DNA from: Geosiphon pyriformis
Lineage: Eukaryota; Glomeromycota; Glomeromycetes; Archaeosporales; Geosiphonaceae
Length of the DNA stretch: 64,000 nt
Direction: 5' to 3'
Assembly (NCBI GenBank): GCA_016748015.1
Contig: JAAOMT010000681.1
Span: forward strand, 9,605-73,604
Shown: positions 12,201 to 26,534 of the stretch, in pieces
How positions within the stretch are numbered: position 1 is the first letter of the stretch
Layout: each line of letters opens with the position of its first letter
Notes under the pieces: model-generated
Told to the model about the DNA's origin: nothing
Seen by the model: only the letters and a program-made list of their open reading frames with translations
Databases searched by the model: none
Program-made: the position numbers and the translations under genes

Positions 12201-15200
12201 ATTGTAAAAAGTTTTTATAAGTTAGTTTTATTGTTTTTTTAAAGAATACTGTTTTAATATTAGTTTTAATTAATAAATTACTATATATTTATAAAATAAG
12301 TTGAAAAATTTATAATTAGTTATATTGTAATTTATTATTTTATAAATAAAAAAAGTTAAAAATAAAACTTTGTTTTATAGATTTATCTTTTACTGGTTTT
12401 TGCTAAATTTTTGCAAAGTATTTAATTAAAATATTATTTTATTTTATTAATTTGTAAATAATAATAATAAATTTATAATAAATTCCAAGTTTTTTAATAA
12501 TTTTTTATTAAAAAGTTAAGAAAGTTTTTTTTATCTAAAAGTAATTTTTAAAAGCATTTATGTTTTATATAATTTTTTTATAAATAAAATTAATAAATAA
12601 AATAATAATTTAATTTAAAATTACTTTGGTTTTTATTTATTTTATTAAATAATTAGTTGTTATTATAATATATTTTTATTAAAAGTTATTAGTAAAGATT
12701 TAATAATTTTAAATTAATTTTGTTTAAAAGTTAACTAATTAATTTTTTTTAATTAAATTTGCTTTTTTATTAACAAATATTACATATATTTATTTATTTT
12801 ATTATATTTTTTTCTAATATTAACTAATAATATTTTGTTAATACTTTAAATAGTTTTTAGTTTTTTAAAATGTTTTGTTAATAAGTTAATATATTATTAT
12901 TAAAAGTTTTTTTACTTTTTTTTAAATATTGCTAATACTGTTTTGTTATTAATTCTATTATTAATAAAAGTTAATAAAATTTCAATAAACTAATTTTTTT
13001 TTCAAAATATTTTTTTATATTTTGAATTATATATACTGTTAGATTTATCATAAAATAGCCAATTTTATATCAACTATTTTATATAGTTATTTTGTAATAA
13101 AATTTAACTTTTTTACAAGAAAATTTTATTTATAAGCTTTTTAATTAATATATAATTACTTTGTTATAAAAATTAACTCTTTTACAAAAAATTTTAATAA
13201 AAAATAAAAAAACTAAAAAAAACTAAAAAAAAGAAATAAAAAATGTTTAAAAAATTTGTTTTAGATTTAGATCTAAAAATTATTAATAGTTATTGAAATT
13301 AATTAATTAGTTTTTTTAATATAATAAGTTTTAATAAATTAAATAAAAATTTGATTATTTTTGTAAATGTTTTTTTTGTTGTTAATTATATTCTAAAAAA
13401 TATTGTTTTTTATTTAAAAATTTAATAAATATTAAATAATTATTTAAGTTTATTATTATTGTTAATTTTAAAGTATTTTAATAATTAATTTAATTGGTAT
13501 TGTTAATTTTTTTATTTTACTAAATAATTAATTAAACAAAACATTTGTATTTTGATTTTTTATTTTTTTGTAATATTTAATATTATAAATAAATTTATTT
13601 AAATATATAATCTAACAGAAAAGTTTTTTGTAATCTAGTTTTTTTTTGTTTTTTAATTAAACTAAAAATTAATAATTAATATAGATATTGAATTTTTTTA
13701 AAAAAATATTTGTTTTAGTAATTAATAAATTATAATATTATTAAACATGTTTTTTTAATAATTATGTAATTTTTTTCTGTTTATTACAAAATTTTGTTAT
13801 TATAAACTAAAACATATTTTTATTTTTTTTATTTTTGTGTAAAAATACAACATTAAAAAAAACATTAAAAGTATTAATATAAAAAATAAATAACTTGTTA
13901 AAGTTAGATTGCTTTAATAGTCAGTTTTTTTAAAAATTTTAAATGTTTTTATTAAAAAATATTCAAATAGTAATTAATATTTTTTTGTAAAAACTAATTG
14001 AAAAAATATGTAATTTTAGAAAAAATTTTAATAAACTTTTGATAATAAAAAACTAATTCAAAAAATATTATAATTTAAAAACATTTATTAATTGTCTAAG
14101 TTTTTGTATTTTTTTAATTTTGAGTTCTACATTTCTAAGAAGTTTAAAAACTTTTTAAAAATATTTTAAATGTTTATTTTAAATTTTTAAATATATAATT
14201 ATATTATTAAAATAAACTTTTAATGTTTTAATTTAAATATTTTGTTTATTAATTTATAAAATATAGATAGAATATTAATTAATTCAAAAAACATAATAGT
14301 AAATTTCTAAGTTTTTATTTTATAATAAATATAATTTTTTTCTGTTAACAGAATTTATTTTTACTTATTAAAATTCAGTAGTTAAATTTATTATTATAAA
14401 ATAAGCTAAGCTTTTAAATTGATCAAAAATATTGTTAATTTCTAAATATAAGTATATATTTTATTTAATAATAATATTTAATTATTAATAATTTATATAA
14501 AATTATAGAGTTTATCTTTTTTTTAGATATTATTATGACAAAAAATGCTTATTTACTCTTAGTTTTTTGTATAAATCTAAGTTTTTTTATCTGATTTAAT
14601 TTTTTCTTAATGAATTTAATATTTTGTTAATTTAATTAATAAAATTTTAGATAAATAAATTGAATATTTTTGGTTTTTATTACATGTTAAATTAAATATA
14701 TTTGATTAAAACATTCTTTTTTTTTCAATATTACTAATTCATTTTGAGTTAACAAATTTTTAATTTCAATTTTTCGATTATTTTTATTAAGTTTTTTGTT
14801 TAATAATTAAAAATTAAATTTTAGATACTTTTTTTTCAAATATTTTTTGTATAATTTTAATTTTTTTATTAAAAATTAGATTAATTAATTCTTAATTTTT
14901 AAAAAATAATAATTATAATTTATATTTTTTACTTAAAGAATAAAAAAAATAATTGTATTAGTATTAAATATATAAATTATATTATTAATAATTGTATTTT
15001 ACTTTTTTCTCAAATTATTTAAATATTTTTCTAAGTATATTATAGTATAATTAATAAATAAGTTTTCTATTGACTATTAAATTATTATTATTTGTTTATA
15101 TATTATTTAAAAGTTTTTTATTATTACTAAAAGTAATAAACACTAATTTAATTTTTTTTTAGAATTTTCAAAATTATCAGAATTATTATTATTGTTACTT

Positions 15201-17683
15201 TGTTGTTATTATTATTAAATTACTGTAAAAATATTGTTTAATATTGATATTTAATTATAATTAATTTGGTTTTATTATAAATTATAAGTTTACAAAGTTT
15301 ATAATCAAGAAAAGTTTTTGTTTTCTTTAACTATTTATTTTTAACAATTATCTTAATATTTAGTCTAAAGTTGTTAAAAATTTAAATTTTTATCTGTTTT
15401 AAACATTTTTTACTTGACAAATATATTACACAAAATTTATTTAAAAAAGTTATATCTTTTAAAATTTAGTATAAAATTTGATGTATTTTGGCATTATTTT
15501 ATTAAATAAAAAATAATTTGGCTGTAATAATACAATTAGTAAGATTTGCTTTAAGAAAAAAATTTAAGTATATTGAAATTTATAATGCAATTTCACCAAA
15601 TATAAGTTCTGAAAATAGATAAAGTCTAAGAACAACTCATTTTGCTGTTTCTTCTATGAATTTTTGTTTTTTAAGTCAAAGTATTTTAAATAAAAAATTG
15701 TTTATTTAATTTTATCATTATAGGTTTTAAGAATAAATTAATTCTTGTCAAAATAATAAAGAAACTAAATTTAAATGAGATTAATTATTTACAAAAAAAA
15801 GCAAATTTAACAAGATAGAAATATATTAAAAAAGATTTATAAAGCTATAAAAAATACTATCATTTTTTTTTAATTAATATAATATTTAATAAAGACAAAT
15901 TAATTAGTTAAAATAGACTTTTTATAAATTAATCATAATTCAAAATCTTTATTAACTTTAAAAAATACATGTTTAATTAAGTTTTTAATATATTAATTTT
16001 CTTAAAAACCTCAAATTTTAAGTAATATGGTTTAATAAATATCTTAAAAACTAATAAATTTAGTTATGTATTGGGTTTGCTAACAAATACACTTTTTTTT
16101 TAGCATTTATTAAATCAATAGGCTATAATTTTTCTAATAGTTCTATTAATAATTTAACTTAAATATCTCATTGTAACAATTAGCCAAAGTTTTTTTAAGA
16201 ATTCAATAGAAACAATCAAAAAATTTTTTCATTATATTATAATTAAAAAATCATCAAATTAAAAATTTAACTAATTTAAATTGAGTTCATGATCTAATAT
16301 TCAGTTTTTTTATGTTCTTTATAATTAAACTTTTATAATATCCGACTTTATAATTTGCTTTAACTTAATAAACCATTTTTATTCAAAAAATACTTATGTT
16401 ATAACTAAAACTAATTACTAAAAATATAAAATATACTAAATATTATTACTATTTTTAAATATTCATTCAAATTAAATTAAAAAAATCAATTAATCAATTA
16501 ATTAAACAGTCGCTGTTTTAATTTTCTATCTATTTTTATCTATTTTATTAACTGTATTTGATTAATTATAGATTAAATATTTAATTATATAACTTTTTCA
16601 ACTAATTTAATAATACTAAATAATAATAAATTTCACAATAATTATTTTCAGTAATTGTGAATTTTCTATTTAAGTCTCTTAAAAGTATATAAAAATTATT
16701 TCCTGAGTATTTTGAAATTTTGTTTGAAAATTCAATAACTTACTTTTTTAATTAAATCATTTTTAATATTTTTAAATTATTTATATTAGCAATATTTAAA
16801 ATATTTAAAAAATAATTTAAAAAAATATTTACTTTATTTTTTATTTTAATTATAATAATTTTATAAATCATATATTGTTAAAATTTATGTTTTAAATGCT
16901 GTTCTGTTTTAATTATATATTCATAGACTATTTTATTTTTTAATATTTTATTTACTTTAACAAAAATCAAATATAATATTGATAATATGCAACTTTTGTC
17001 TATTTGGAGATGTTATTATTATTATTTTAATGGAATTTTATTTAATATAACTGTTATTTGGTAATCATAAAAATCCGAAATATTTTATTACTAACAAGTA
17101 CTTAATCAAAGACAAATTTATGATATCAAGTTTTAAATTTATATTTATTCATCAATTATTGGGTCTAAATAAAAATAGTGCTGTGACTATGAAAAAAAAA
17201 AATTTTATGCTATTATTACTATAATTATAATAATAATAATAATAATAATAACTTTAAATTTTATGAAAAATTGTTTATTTGATCATTATTATTTCTCTAA
17301 CTTTGTTTTTTATTTTTATTAATGAGCTGATAGTATATATGGTAATCATTGAAATAATCAAAATATGTTAACTTTGAAAATTTAATTTTAAAGATATTTT
17401 AGAATTTTGATAAATTTGGTAAGACTTTTTAAAAAAATTTTAAACCTAACAAAACAATAAAATATTTACTGAATTTTCAACACATATTTATTCAAAAGCA
17501 GTCTATACAAGTGGTCTTCTAAAAATTCAACTAATTAATTTTTCAAAAAATTCGTTTATTTAATATATATTTTTATTCAATAATTAATTATTGTTTTAAC
17601 CTTATAATTTACAATTTATCAAAAAATTTTATATTCCCATTAAGATAAAAAGTTAAAGAATTTAAAGAAAATTATCAAATATA
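9209..17683. other. AT-rich desert with a strand-composition switch near 11.5 kb
   Basis: No gene is recognisable over about 8.5 kb. Counting sample lines gives roughly 10-15% G+C. From about 10,600 to 11,450 the plus strand is A-rich with more C than G. From about 11,550 to 15,500 it is T-rich with G more frequent than C, and many 60-base lines around 12,600-13,500 have no or one C. All ORFs are short and low complexity. Confidence 0.65.
17219..17252. repeat. ATA/TAA trinucleotide tract
   Basis: An imperfect run of TAA units (about ten) lies within the AT desert. It is an ordinary microsatellite. Confidence 0.7.
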
Positions 17684-17985
17684 CAGTGTGTAACTAAAAA
17701 GAATTAACTTTGCAAATCCACAATTACAAGTAATTATATAATTAATATATTATTAGAAAGGCCAAAAGCCAATGATTTTATTTAATGTAAAATTTAAAAT
17801 CCAATTCTTTCGCCTTTATTTTCAATAATCAACTTACTAAATTGATTAGCGTGGTTTATGGCAAAAAATTCCATTCTTTAACAATATTTTGCATCATCTA
17901 TTTTTTTGCTTTATGTTTAATAATAGCCCATAAATTTTTAATAAGATTTGGATCTGGACTACATGACAGCCTGTCAAACATTATT
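17684..17985 (-). mobile_element. Tc1/mariner transposon scrap (transposase C-terminus and one end)
   Basis: On the minus strand from about 17,975 the translation reads LSCSPDPNLIKNLWAIIKHK. This is a slightly changed form of the SPDLNPIENLW block that ends the catalytic domain of Tc1/mariner transposases. KEWNFLP and a Lys-rich end follow, with stops inside. About 100 bp downstream the DNA ends in CAGTGTGTAACTAAAAAG, preceded by TA (17,682-17,683), which is a typical Tc1/mariner terminus. The matching other end and the rest of the transposase could not be traced in the AT-rich DNA to the right (possibly to about 18.6 kb). Confidence 0.7.
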
Positions 17986-20900
17986 ATTATTTTTATTTTA
18001 ATTTTAGAATAATTATTGATTCTATTAAATTTTTAAATTTTAAAGCAGTATAAAATTTTTTTGTCTTAATTATAAAAAAAACTTCAAAATTTTGAACCAT
18101 TTGGTAAATATTCATATTTAAACTTGCAAAATACAACTTAAAATATATTCTATCTTTTATTAATTCAGATTTACTTCGTGATTATTATTCTGCTTAATTA
18201 ATATCATTTACAATTTAGTGAAATTAATATACTTTAAAAGATTAATTTGATGTATAAATAATTAGGCTCTTAAAGTATATTTTAAAAGATTTAATAAACT
18301 TAAATTTTTACTAAATAGTATTATTAGATTTAAAATATCAAAAAATTTTTTGAAAATACTATTTCTACAATTCATTAACTTTAAGATATAATAAAAGATT
18401 AAAATTTGCCAAGAATAGATATCTTTGGTTATTTTATTTCTATTACTAATTGATTTAAAGGGATTTGAAAAAAGTATTAATATAGTCATAGTGCAGAAAA
18501 ATGGAATAATTATACCAGCACAGTTTTCTTAAATGATTATGAAGATATAAAAGCAGCTCATGTTTATTCTCTTAGTTCAATAATCTTTTAATGAATATAA
18601 CAAATTATTTTCATGAAATAGTACATTAATTAAAAAGTTTGTATTAAATAACTTTTAAAATTAAACAGATAAAATATATAATGATAACATATAATATTTT
18701 ATATAGATTTAGTAATATAGAAAGTCAGACTGAGTCAATCAAAAATATCTAAGAAAATAAAAAATATCTTAGGATAATAAATTTTATTATAATAATGGTA
18801 TTAAAGTAGAGTGACTATATTTAATTCTCTATAAACTAGTATAGAACTAGCTTGAAAAATTAAACATTATTAAAAAAAGCACTTAGTTTATACAATTTTA
18901 TATTAATTTGTGTTTTAATTTATCAAAAATTGTTATATTTCGATTGTTAAAATTCAAAAATTTTAATAATTTTATACAAAATAAGATTTGAAAACAAATA
19001 ATTAAATTATTAAATACTTTATTTGAACAAAATTGATTATAAATTTCAATATTAAAAAAAAATCAATTACCAAAATACCAATACAATCTTAAAATTAACT
19101 ATTAATAAAAGTATAACTATAAAAATAAATTAATTAATTATCAATAACTTAGACAAACTATTATGTATTTATAAATCTTAAAAAAAATTTATTAAATTGT
19201 ATTCAGAAAAAATTTTAAAAAAAAAATCAAAATTTATTTAATTTCTAAAAGTGTTTCCAAAAATTATAAATTGTAAAAAACAATTATCTATAATATACAT
19301 ACATACTTTATAAATAAATGTTTGAAAAACTCAAACTCCAAAAATATTGGCTGATTAATACTAAATAATATTAACAAAATATATCAAGTTTTGTGATGTT
19401 TTTTAAAAAAAACTCAATTGTAAAGAATTTTTGTATATAATATCTATTGGTTAATTTTTTGATTATTTTTAAATCTTTAACAGTAATTTTTTTAATATAA
19501 AATCTTTATTTAATAAACTAAAAGAAATTTAAACCGGGAACAAAATTGAAAATAGATTTTATTCTTAATAAAAAAGTTATATATATGATAATTAATAAAT
19601 TATGCAAAAATAGGAAATAATAACTGTTAATTATTAAAGAATAAAATTTATTAATAGAGAAAAAATAAATAAAAATCCATTAGTAATTTATAATATAATT
19701 AATAAAGCCTTTAGGATATTGCAATCTATATAAAGATAAAAAAAAGTATAATAATAACTAAGTAAATAAATAAATATTAATAATATAATTAAAAAAGCAA
19801 TTACAAAATAATAATAAAAATAAAAATAATGGTAAATAAAAGATTTATTATCTAATTATTTTCAAGAACGCAATTAAAAGTTGCAAATAATAACAATAAG
19901 TTGTTTTTTTGTTAATATTATGGGTAGAAATTTTCTATAAAACTATTTGTTTGTGAACAAAAAAAAGAGAGTTTATAACAAATAAAATTTTTTAATTAAT
20001 TATCTTTTTAATTAATCATATTTCAATTAATTGTATTATAAATTAATCATTTCTTCAATTAATTATCTTTTTAAAATTAATTTTTAAATAAAAAATTATT
20101 GTATTTACTTTATTAATATATATTTTTATTATTATTATTATTATAATGCTCTAAGTTATTTTTTGTATTATATTGATTTTGTTTTTAGTAAATCTTTTAC
20201 TGCATAACACTATAAAATAAATCTTGATATTCACAATCAATTGTAATACAATTAAATATAAAATTCTTTTTATCTGTTTTATAAAAAAAATTACAAATTT
20301 ACTAATAAAGCAATATTTAATAGTATTTTAAAATAAAAACAGAAAAACAATATAAAAAACTTTATAATGCTAACTTAACATTATTTTTAATTTATTAGTA
20401 GACACAAAAATAATAATTTTTTTTAAAAATAAAACAAATTCAAAACAATCAGTCAAAACAATTCCTTTAAATATTAATAACCAAATTTTAAATATTGTTT
20501 CAATTTATTATAAATTATTATGAAAGAATCGAAGATTACTTTTTCCAGTTTTAAAATCAAAAATTATGTTTTAAAAATTTATTTAGTCAATATATTGCTA
20601 TTACAATTTAAATTTACAAAAGTATTAATGCAAAGCATTTTTATGCTGCATATTTTTCATTTTTTCAATTTTTTTGATATTCAAAATGTTCTTGAATGAA
20701 TTAGTTTTATTTCTATTAATAAATTTAATATTATTCTTAATAGATACTTAAATTTAATGCCCTTGAATTGTTTTAATAAAACATTAATTACTCAAGAATC
20801 TAGTATGACAAACAAATTTTATTTAATTCACAATTTAATAATCATTTTATTAATTTAAAACTTGAGTTAAAAAGCATTTTTCATATTAATAATTAATAAT

Positions 20901-22073
20901 ATCATACGTTTAATTGATGAAAATTATAAAATGATTTGTTTAAAAAATAATTATATAATATTATAAGATTGCATTTAAAAATTGCAACATGTTGGTTATT
21001 ATAAAACACATAAAGCTGTAGGTGATAATTTTATTATATATTAATATTTTTTTAAGATTATTACTCAATATAATTGGACATCTGAAGCTTTATTAAAAAA
21101 GTTTAATACTACATATAATACTTTCACTCATATAAATATTATGTCATAACACGAAATCAAAATATGGATCAGTTTTTATAATATAGTATCAATTCAAAAT
21201 ATCAACATTAAATATTATTTATGAAAAATTTAACAACTGTCAGGATGGGAAGGAAAAGCCTAATCACTTTAATTTGATTTTTATGTTTACTATTTATGTA
21301 AACTAATTACTTTTTTGTGACTTTTTATTTATTTAAAGATACTTTGTTTCTCTATTACAAATGAACATATTTATAAATATTTTGTAAAATAATGTTTTAG
21401 ATGTAAAATTCATTTATATTTCTATCTAATCTTGAGTAGATATTTATAAAATTGATCAATAAATTAGTAAACTTCTTATTTGCAACATAACATAAATTCT
21501 AATAAAATTAATAATATTATTAATTTATATATATAAGACTAGTTAGTTTGATAATCTTGGTTGTATTAACTGTTGCACTGGAAGCACTTAAAGACATCAT
21601 AGTTCGATTTACAAAATTAAAATACATTAGGCAAATGAAAAAAAAGATGGGTAAACAAAATAAGTGGCAACAGAAATAAATAAGACTTATATTTATATTA
21701 TTGCTTTCATGCTTTGCAAATAAAGTTTTTGACAATCAGCTTTTTAAATGAATATATTACTTCATTAAACTATTTGCCATAAAAGATTACATTCTGTTTA
21801 ATGATAAAAATTTATTAGATTACACAAATAAACAAAAAAATAGAAATAAATATATTAGAATATTTTTTGACAAATTATGAGTTCATGTCTAATACAAACA
21901 AAGAATTACTGAAGAAAAATTTAAGAACTATAAAAAAAGATGCTAAATCAAAAAACTTCTTTTAAATCTATCTTTTAAATTAGTTTATTCTAATGAATCG
22001 AAAACTGCAAAATTTTTGAACTCATTTTAAAAAATATCTTCAATTTATTATTCAATAAAAAATCAAATTTATA
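17986..22073. other. AT-rich desert, no gene seen
   Basis: This stretch holds only short low-complexity ORFs (for example 18,262-18,489 and 21,520-21,735, both minus). None shows a recognisable motif. Part of 18.0-18.6 kb could be the remainder of the Tc1/mariner relic. The island at 20,990-21,240 has slightly higher complexity but no motif I can name. Confidence 0.55.
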
Positions 22074-23990
22074 ATGAATTTAATCAACAAAATAAGAAAT
22101 CAATTTAACATATATTTTTGTTTCTTAATTTTTATCTCCTTTAGCTTAGTATTTGGAGTGAATTCTAATCACCAATGGTAAGTTTTCATAAATTTCTTTA
22201 TATTAAAAACAGGATAAATAATAAATTTGATTTCAAAATTTAAAGAGGACATTCAATGGTACTTATAAGTAACATGTAAGAAATAAAAATTTATGTGTAT
22301 AATTTTTTAGAGTTAATAGAAAAGATCAAAAAAGATAAGAATTAAAAATAGGAATTTTAATATTCTTTTTTATAATTAGGTTATATATGTATAGAGAAAA
22401 CAAAATTACAACAAATAGAATCATATTAGAATATGCAACAATGAAACTCTGAGCACTTAATATGTTAATACTTTTTTCAGTAGATTCACCATTCTGAGAA
22501 AAGCTTAAAGAATTTAAATATACCTAGTGGAGTAAATCACATTCAGCTAGCATAAATAGTATCAAATTTAAAAAAATATTTATTTTTGGTGGTCATACAA
22601 CTTAATATCTGCCACCTGCGAATTCAATATATATATTTGATCCAATATGTAAAACTTGAGAGATTCCAAATTCTTTACCTATATGTAGCTTTGAACACTT
22701 AGCAGTAACTAGTTTTAATGAATCAAAAATTTATTTTTTTGGTGGAGGGGTTAATGAAAAAAATAACACAATTTTGCTAAACAATTTGGTGATTTATAAT
22801 TCTATATTAATAGATATATAAATTTTACAAAAAAAAATTTTTCAGTGTCAATAATAAGACATACTGCCACTTTATTAAGTGATAAAAAAATATATGTTCT
22901 TGGTAGAGCCTTTGCTAAAAACGTTTATAATTTCTCCAGTATGTTTGATATATATGTATATAATATATTTACCAAAAAATGGGATCAAAAGGTTTTTTAT
23001 CTGCTTAAAAAAACTTATTTATTAATTCGATTTTTAAAGAGGTCAAGCTAATCCATGAAAATTAATTATGTTTTTAAGATTACAGTAGGGGATGTATCAG
23101 TAGCACGAAGACTATATACAGCTGTTAGTAGTAAGTAAAGAGTATTTATTATGAAAACTTCCAAACTTACCAAAATTCAGAAGCTTTTATTGTTGTTAAT
23201 CTTTTTTTCAAAATCTAATTAGCTTCGAATAATATTATCATCATTTTTGGAGGAATGAAAACAAATACAATGTGGGCTCTAAACAATTTAATTATTTTAG
23301 ATACTACTAAAACACTAATTGTTTGGAAAATACAAAACACAACTAGAAAATCTCCATCTGTAAGAATTCAGCATACAATAATCATAGTTGGAACAAATAT
23401 CATTGTGGCTTTTGGTTAGTTATATTTATTTTACTTGAAATATTATTAAACACATTAAATATTTATTTATTTTGATTATAATTTTTGAATGTGTTAGATA
23501 TTAGTGTGAATATTTAATTTAGAGGCATTTCTGAATTTAAAATTCTTTTAAATATTAAATTTTAAATTTTAAAATATAAAAACCATCTATCCAATATTAG
23601 CAATTTTGGGTTTTAGACCTAATAAATTTTAATTAAACAACAAAATATAAATCTAATGTATTGGAACTTACAAAATATCTTCTGAAATATCAAAACTCAT
23701 TTGAAATCAAATCTAGCACAGAATCATCTTCATCTTCATCTTTATTCTCATCTTTATTCTTATTTTCAACAACAATCAATATGTCATTAATTATAACTAT
23801 TATTATAATATGCAGTGTTTTAATTCTTTTGGTTTTTGCAATATTAATGCTTAGATATTTCAGAAAACCAAAAAGCCAGAAACCAAATGAAGGTAATTTT
23901 ACTTTATCATCTTTAAGTTTTAATAGTAATTACCATAATCAATCATGTCAATCACCAGTTTTTATGTATTCAAATCTCTTAAAAGCATAG
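22074..23990 (+). pseudogene. Kelch-repeat membrane protein gene, decayed in its 5' half
   Basis: Exon 1 (22,074-22,177) encodes an N-terminus with a clear signal peptide (IYFCFLIFISFSLVFG) and ends at a perfect GTAAGT donor. Later segments carry Kelch-type motifs: KIFIFGGH with NSIYIFDP, KIYFFGGGV, RHTATLLSDKKIYVLG with a KKWDQ ending, and NNIIIIFGGMKT with LIILDT. Introns at 22,992-23,078 and 23,131-23,222 (GTAAGT...TTAG) and a donor at 23,415 (GTTAGT) fit the frame. The C-terminus (23,661-23,990) has a Ser-rich stalk, one membrane helix (about 20 residues, LIITIIIICSVLILLVFAIL), a basic stop-transfer (RYFRKPKSQKP) and a short cytoplasmic tail. The 5' half has several stops, one where KTWEIP would be expected (TGA for TGG), and a frame change near 22,815. 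The family is secreted or surface, with beta-propeller blades; this copy is probably dead. Confidence 0.75.
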
Positions 23991-24297
23991 TAAAATAAAA
24001 ATACCATATGCTTTTTCTAAATAAATATTGTGGTTTATTAAGCTTCCTTAGTTATTCTGATATGGCTATTATCAATAAGTACAAAAAAGGCTTTTTTTTG
24101 GTCAAAATTCAACTAATAATGATACTTGATATTTTTGGCTAGATTTTTTGCTAACAAGTTCTAAACAGCTAAATTAAACAAGTCAATTAAAAAAAAAAGA
24201 TGAAATACCTAAATCTTCCAATAATATGCTATTATTGTTAGAATTCTAAATTATAAAACATTTAAAAATTTAAAGTAATATTAGAAATATCATAAAA

Positions 24298-24426
24298 CTA
24301 GTCAGAAAAATATTTGCTTTTTATTTTAGGCTTGACAGCTTTCTTGCATGATTGCTTTTCTGATTCTTCTAGACTACTAAAGTGAATTCTTTGCTTTGAA
24401 CATTTTGTTTGAGATAATTCAGCCAT
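24298..24426 (-). CDS. Small 42-residue ORF, unknown
   Basis: The ATG at 24,426-24,424 (context AAAAAAATGGCT) opens a 42-codon frame ending in TAG at 24,300-24,298. The product is Lys/Ser-rich and begins MAELSQTKCSKQRIHFSSLE. Codon choice is less AT-driven than in the flanking DNA, and the frame is uninterrupted in a region where stops come every few codons. The QRIHFSSLEE segment resembles, from memory, a short motif near the N-terminus of the splicing factor Prp4 (HIYYGSLEEKE in human). So it could be an exon or pseudogene scrap of such a gene; that is weak. It lies 308 bp beyond the Kelch gene end, on the other strand. Confidence 0.35.
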   Translation of the reverse strand: MAELSQTKCSKQRIHFSSLEESEKQSCKKAVKPKIKSKYFSD

Positions 24427-26495
24427 TTTTTTTTCTAATTTACTATTAAGCAACCATAGTATAATTTAGTTATAGAATTTACACATGAACTTTGAATTTA
24501 TATAAAATTAAGATTATTTTTGGCAAAAGTTACAGCCTGTTTTTATTTAAAAAAAAAGTTTTTAATAGTTAAAATACTACTAGCTAATTTTTTATATTCA
24601 ATTGATTTTTTTAGCAAGTCAACCAATAATTTTGGCTCAGGTTTAAGATATTATTTAAACTAAGAAAATATTAATTAACAAAATATTTTTTATTAAAAAT
24701 AACAAATCAACTTTTGATTTTAACTTCTAACAAATTTTACTACAAGATTTTTTTCATTAATTTGGAACTGAAAAACAAAATAGCAAGAAAAACAAAACAT
24801 TATTCCTTGTTTATAGAAAAATTTTAACCAATAAATGTTACAATTTGATTTTGTATGGCATTGCAAACAGTTTCAAGTTAAAATATTATTGCCAAAATTT
24901 TAAGTGCTTTTGAAAAATAGAATGATTTTTATTATTAAGTTAAAAGCAGACATTTAGCTAATAACTTACTTATTTCAAAGCAAAAGAATATCTTATACAG
25001 TCTTTAAAAAAATCAAGTTACTAGCAAACAAATATTTAATTTGGGTCATTCAAAATGCTAGATTTTTTGCATTAAATTGATAAAACTTGATCTAGTATCT
25101 TATATATAAATCTTAATATTATATTTAATGTTAATATTATAATATATAAATTACTTGAAAAAATAATACTTTTTTAAAATAACAAATATATTGAATAGAT
25201 TATGACAACCAAAATTTAAGCCAAAAACCGAAATTTTCAAAAAGCATTATAACTATAAATTGTGTATATTTCTGATACATATTATATAAATTAAAACTAA
25301 ATTGAAAGCAAAAAAAATATAAAGGAATTTTTTATAACTAATTTATAATCTAAAATAAAATAAAATATTTTTTATCTCATATGGTGAATATTTTAAATGT
25401 ATATGACATCAAAACCAAAGCTGAAAATAATTTTGAACCCATTATTTTATGATTATATAATTATTTAAATTAAAAAACTTATTCCTAGTTTTTTTTAACA
25501 AATTTCAAATTAATCAAAAATTAGCCTAATTTCAAATTTTAAATTCAAACATGCTTTCTATCAAGCATAAAATTACTGTTTATTATCTTTAGAACTTAAT
25601 ATACAATAGTGAAATCAAAAAGTTGATGAGATCTTAAATATTATGCTAAAATTTGAAAAGTGATTTAGTTAAAATCTTTAATTATCTAAGAACCTATTAT
25701 TTACTTAATATTAAAAATATAGTGGAAATAATTTTGAGAGCTAAAATTTTTATAAAAAAATACATTATATATAACTGAGAAATTAATTACTATTTTACTT
25801 ATTGTCTGTGCACATTTTTTAGCTTTGTAATTGAATGTACATAAATTATTGAATTGATTTCAGTTAATTAAACTTAATTCAACATTTTAGAAACTTATAA
25901 ATAATATTAATTATAGTGTTTAAATACTTTTAATTATAAATGAAATAAATTTTGCTAATATAATAATACTTTTACTTAATATATTTTTAATTAAATTTAA
26001 AATTAATTAAACATATTCGTAATTTTTTATAAAAATTTTATCTATATTTATTGTTTTATATAAATTAATAAAATAATTATGGTATTAAAATTTTACAACA
26101 TAATTGATTTTGAATTAAATAAAAAAATTTCCAAAATATAAATTTTAAAACTTGTATTAAAATATATCTAAGAATATGGATTTTTCTAATCAAAATAATT
26201 TCTAATTAAGTTCATTAATATTTTTTATTGCTTATTTAAAAAATATAAACTCAAAATTTGGAATTCAAATATTTAGTATCTTGAATGTAAATATGCTTTA
26301 CACATTAAAAATTAGCTTTAAAAACAAACAAAATTTAAAACTGTTTACATTTAAAAAAAAATTTTAATTTGAATATTACAATTTAGAATTTTAAACTTTA
26401 AAATATTATTTTTTGAAAGTGTGTTTATTAATTAAAACAGATATTTTCTTTAATATAATTAATGTTTTTTAGTTGTTATTGTTCTTGTTGTTTTG

Positions 26496-26534
<39 letters not shown>

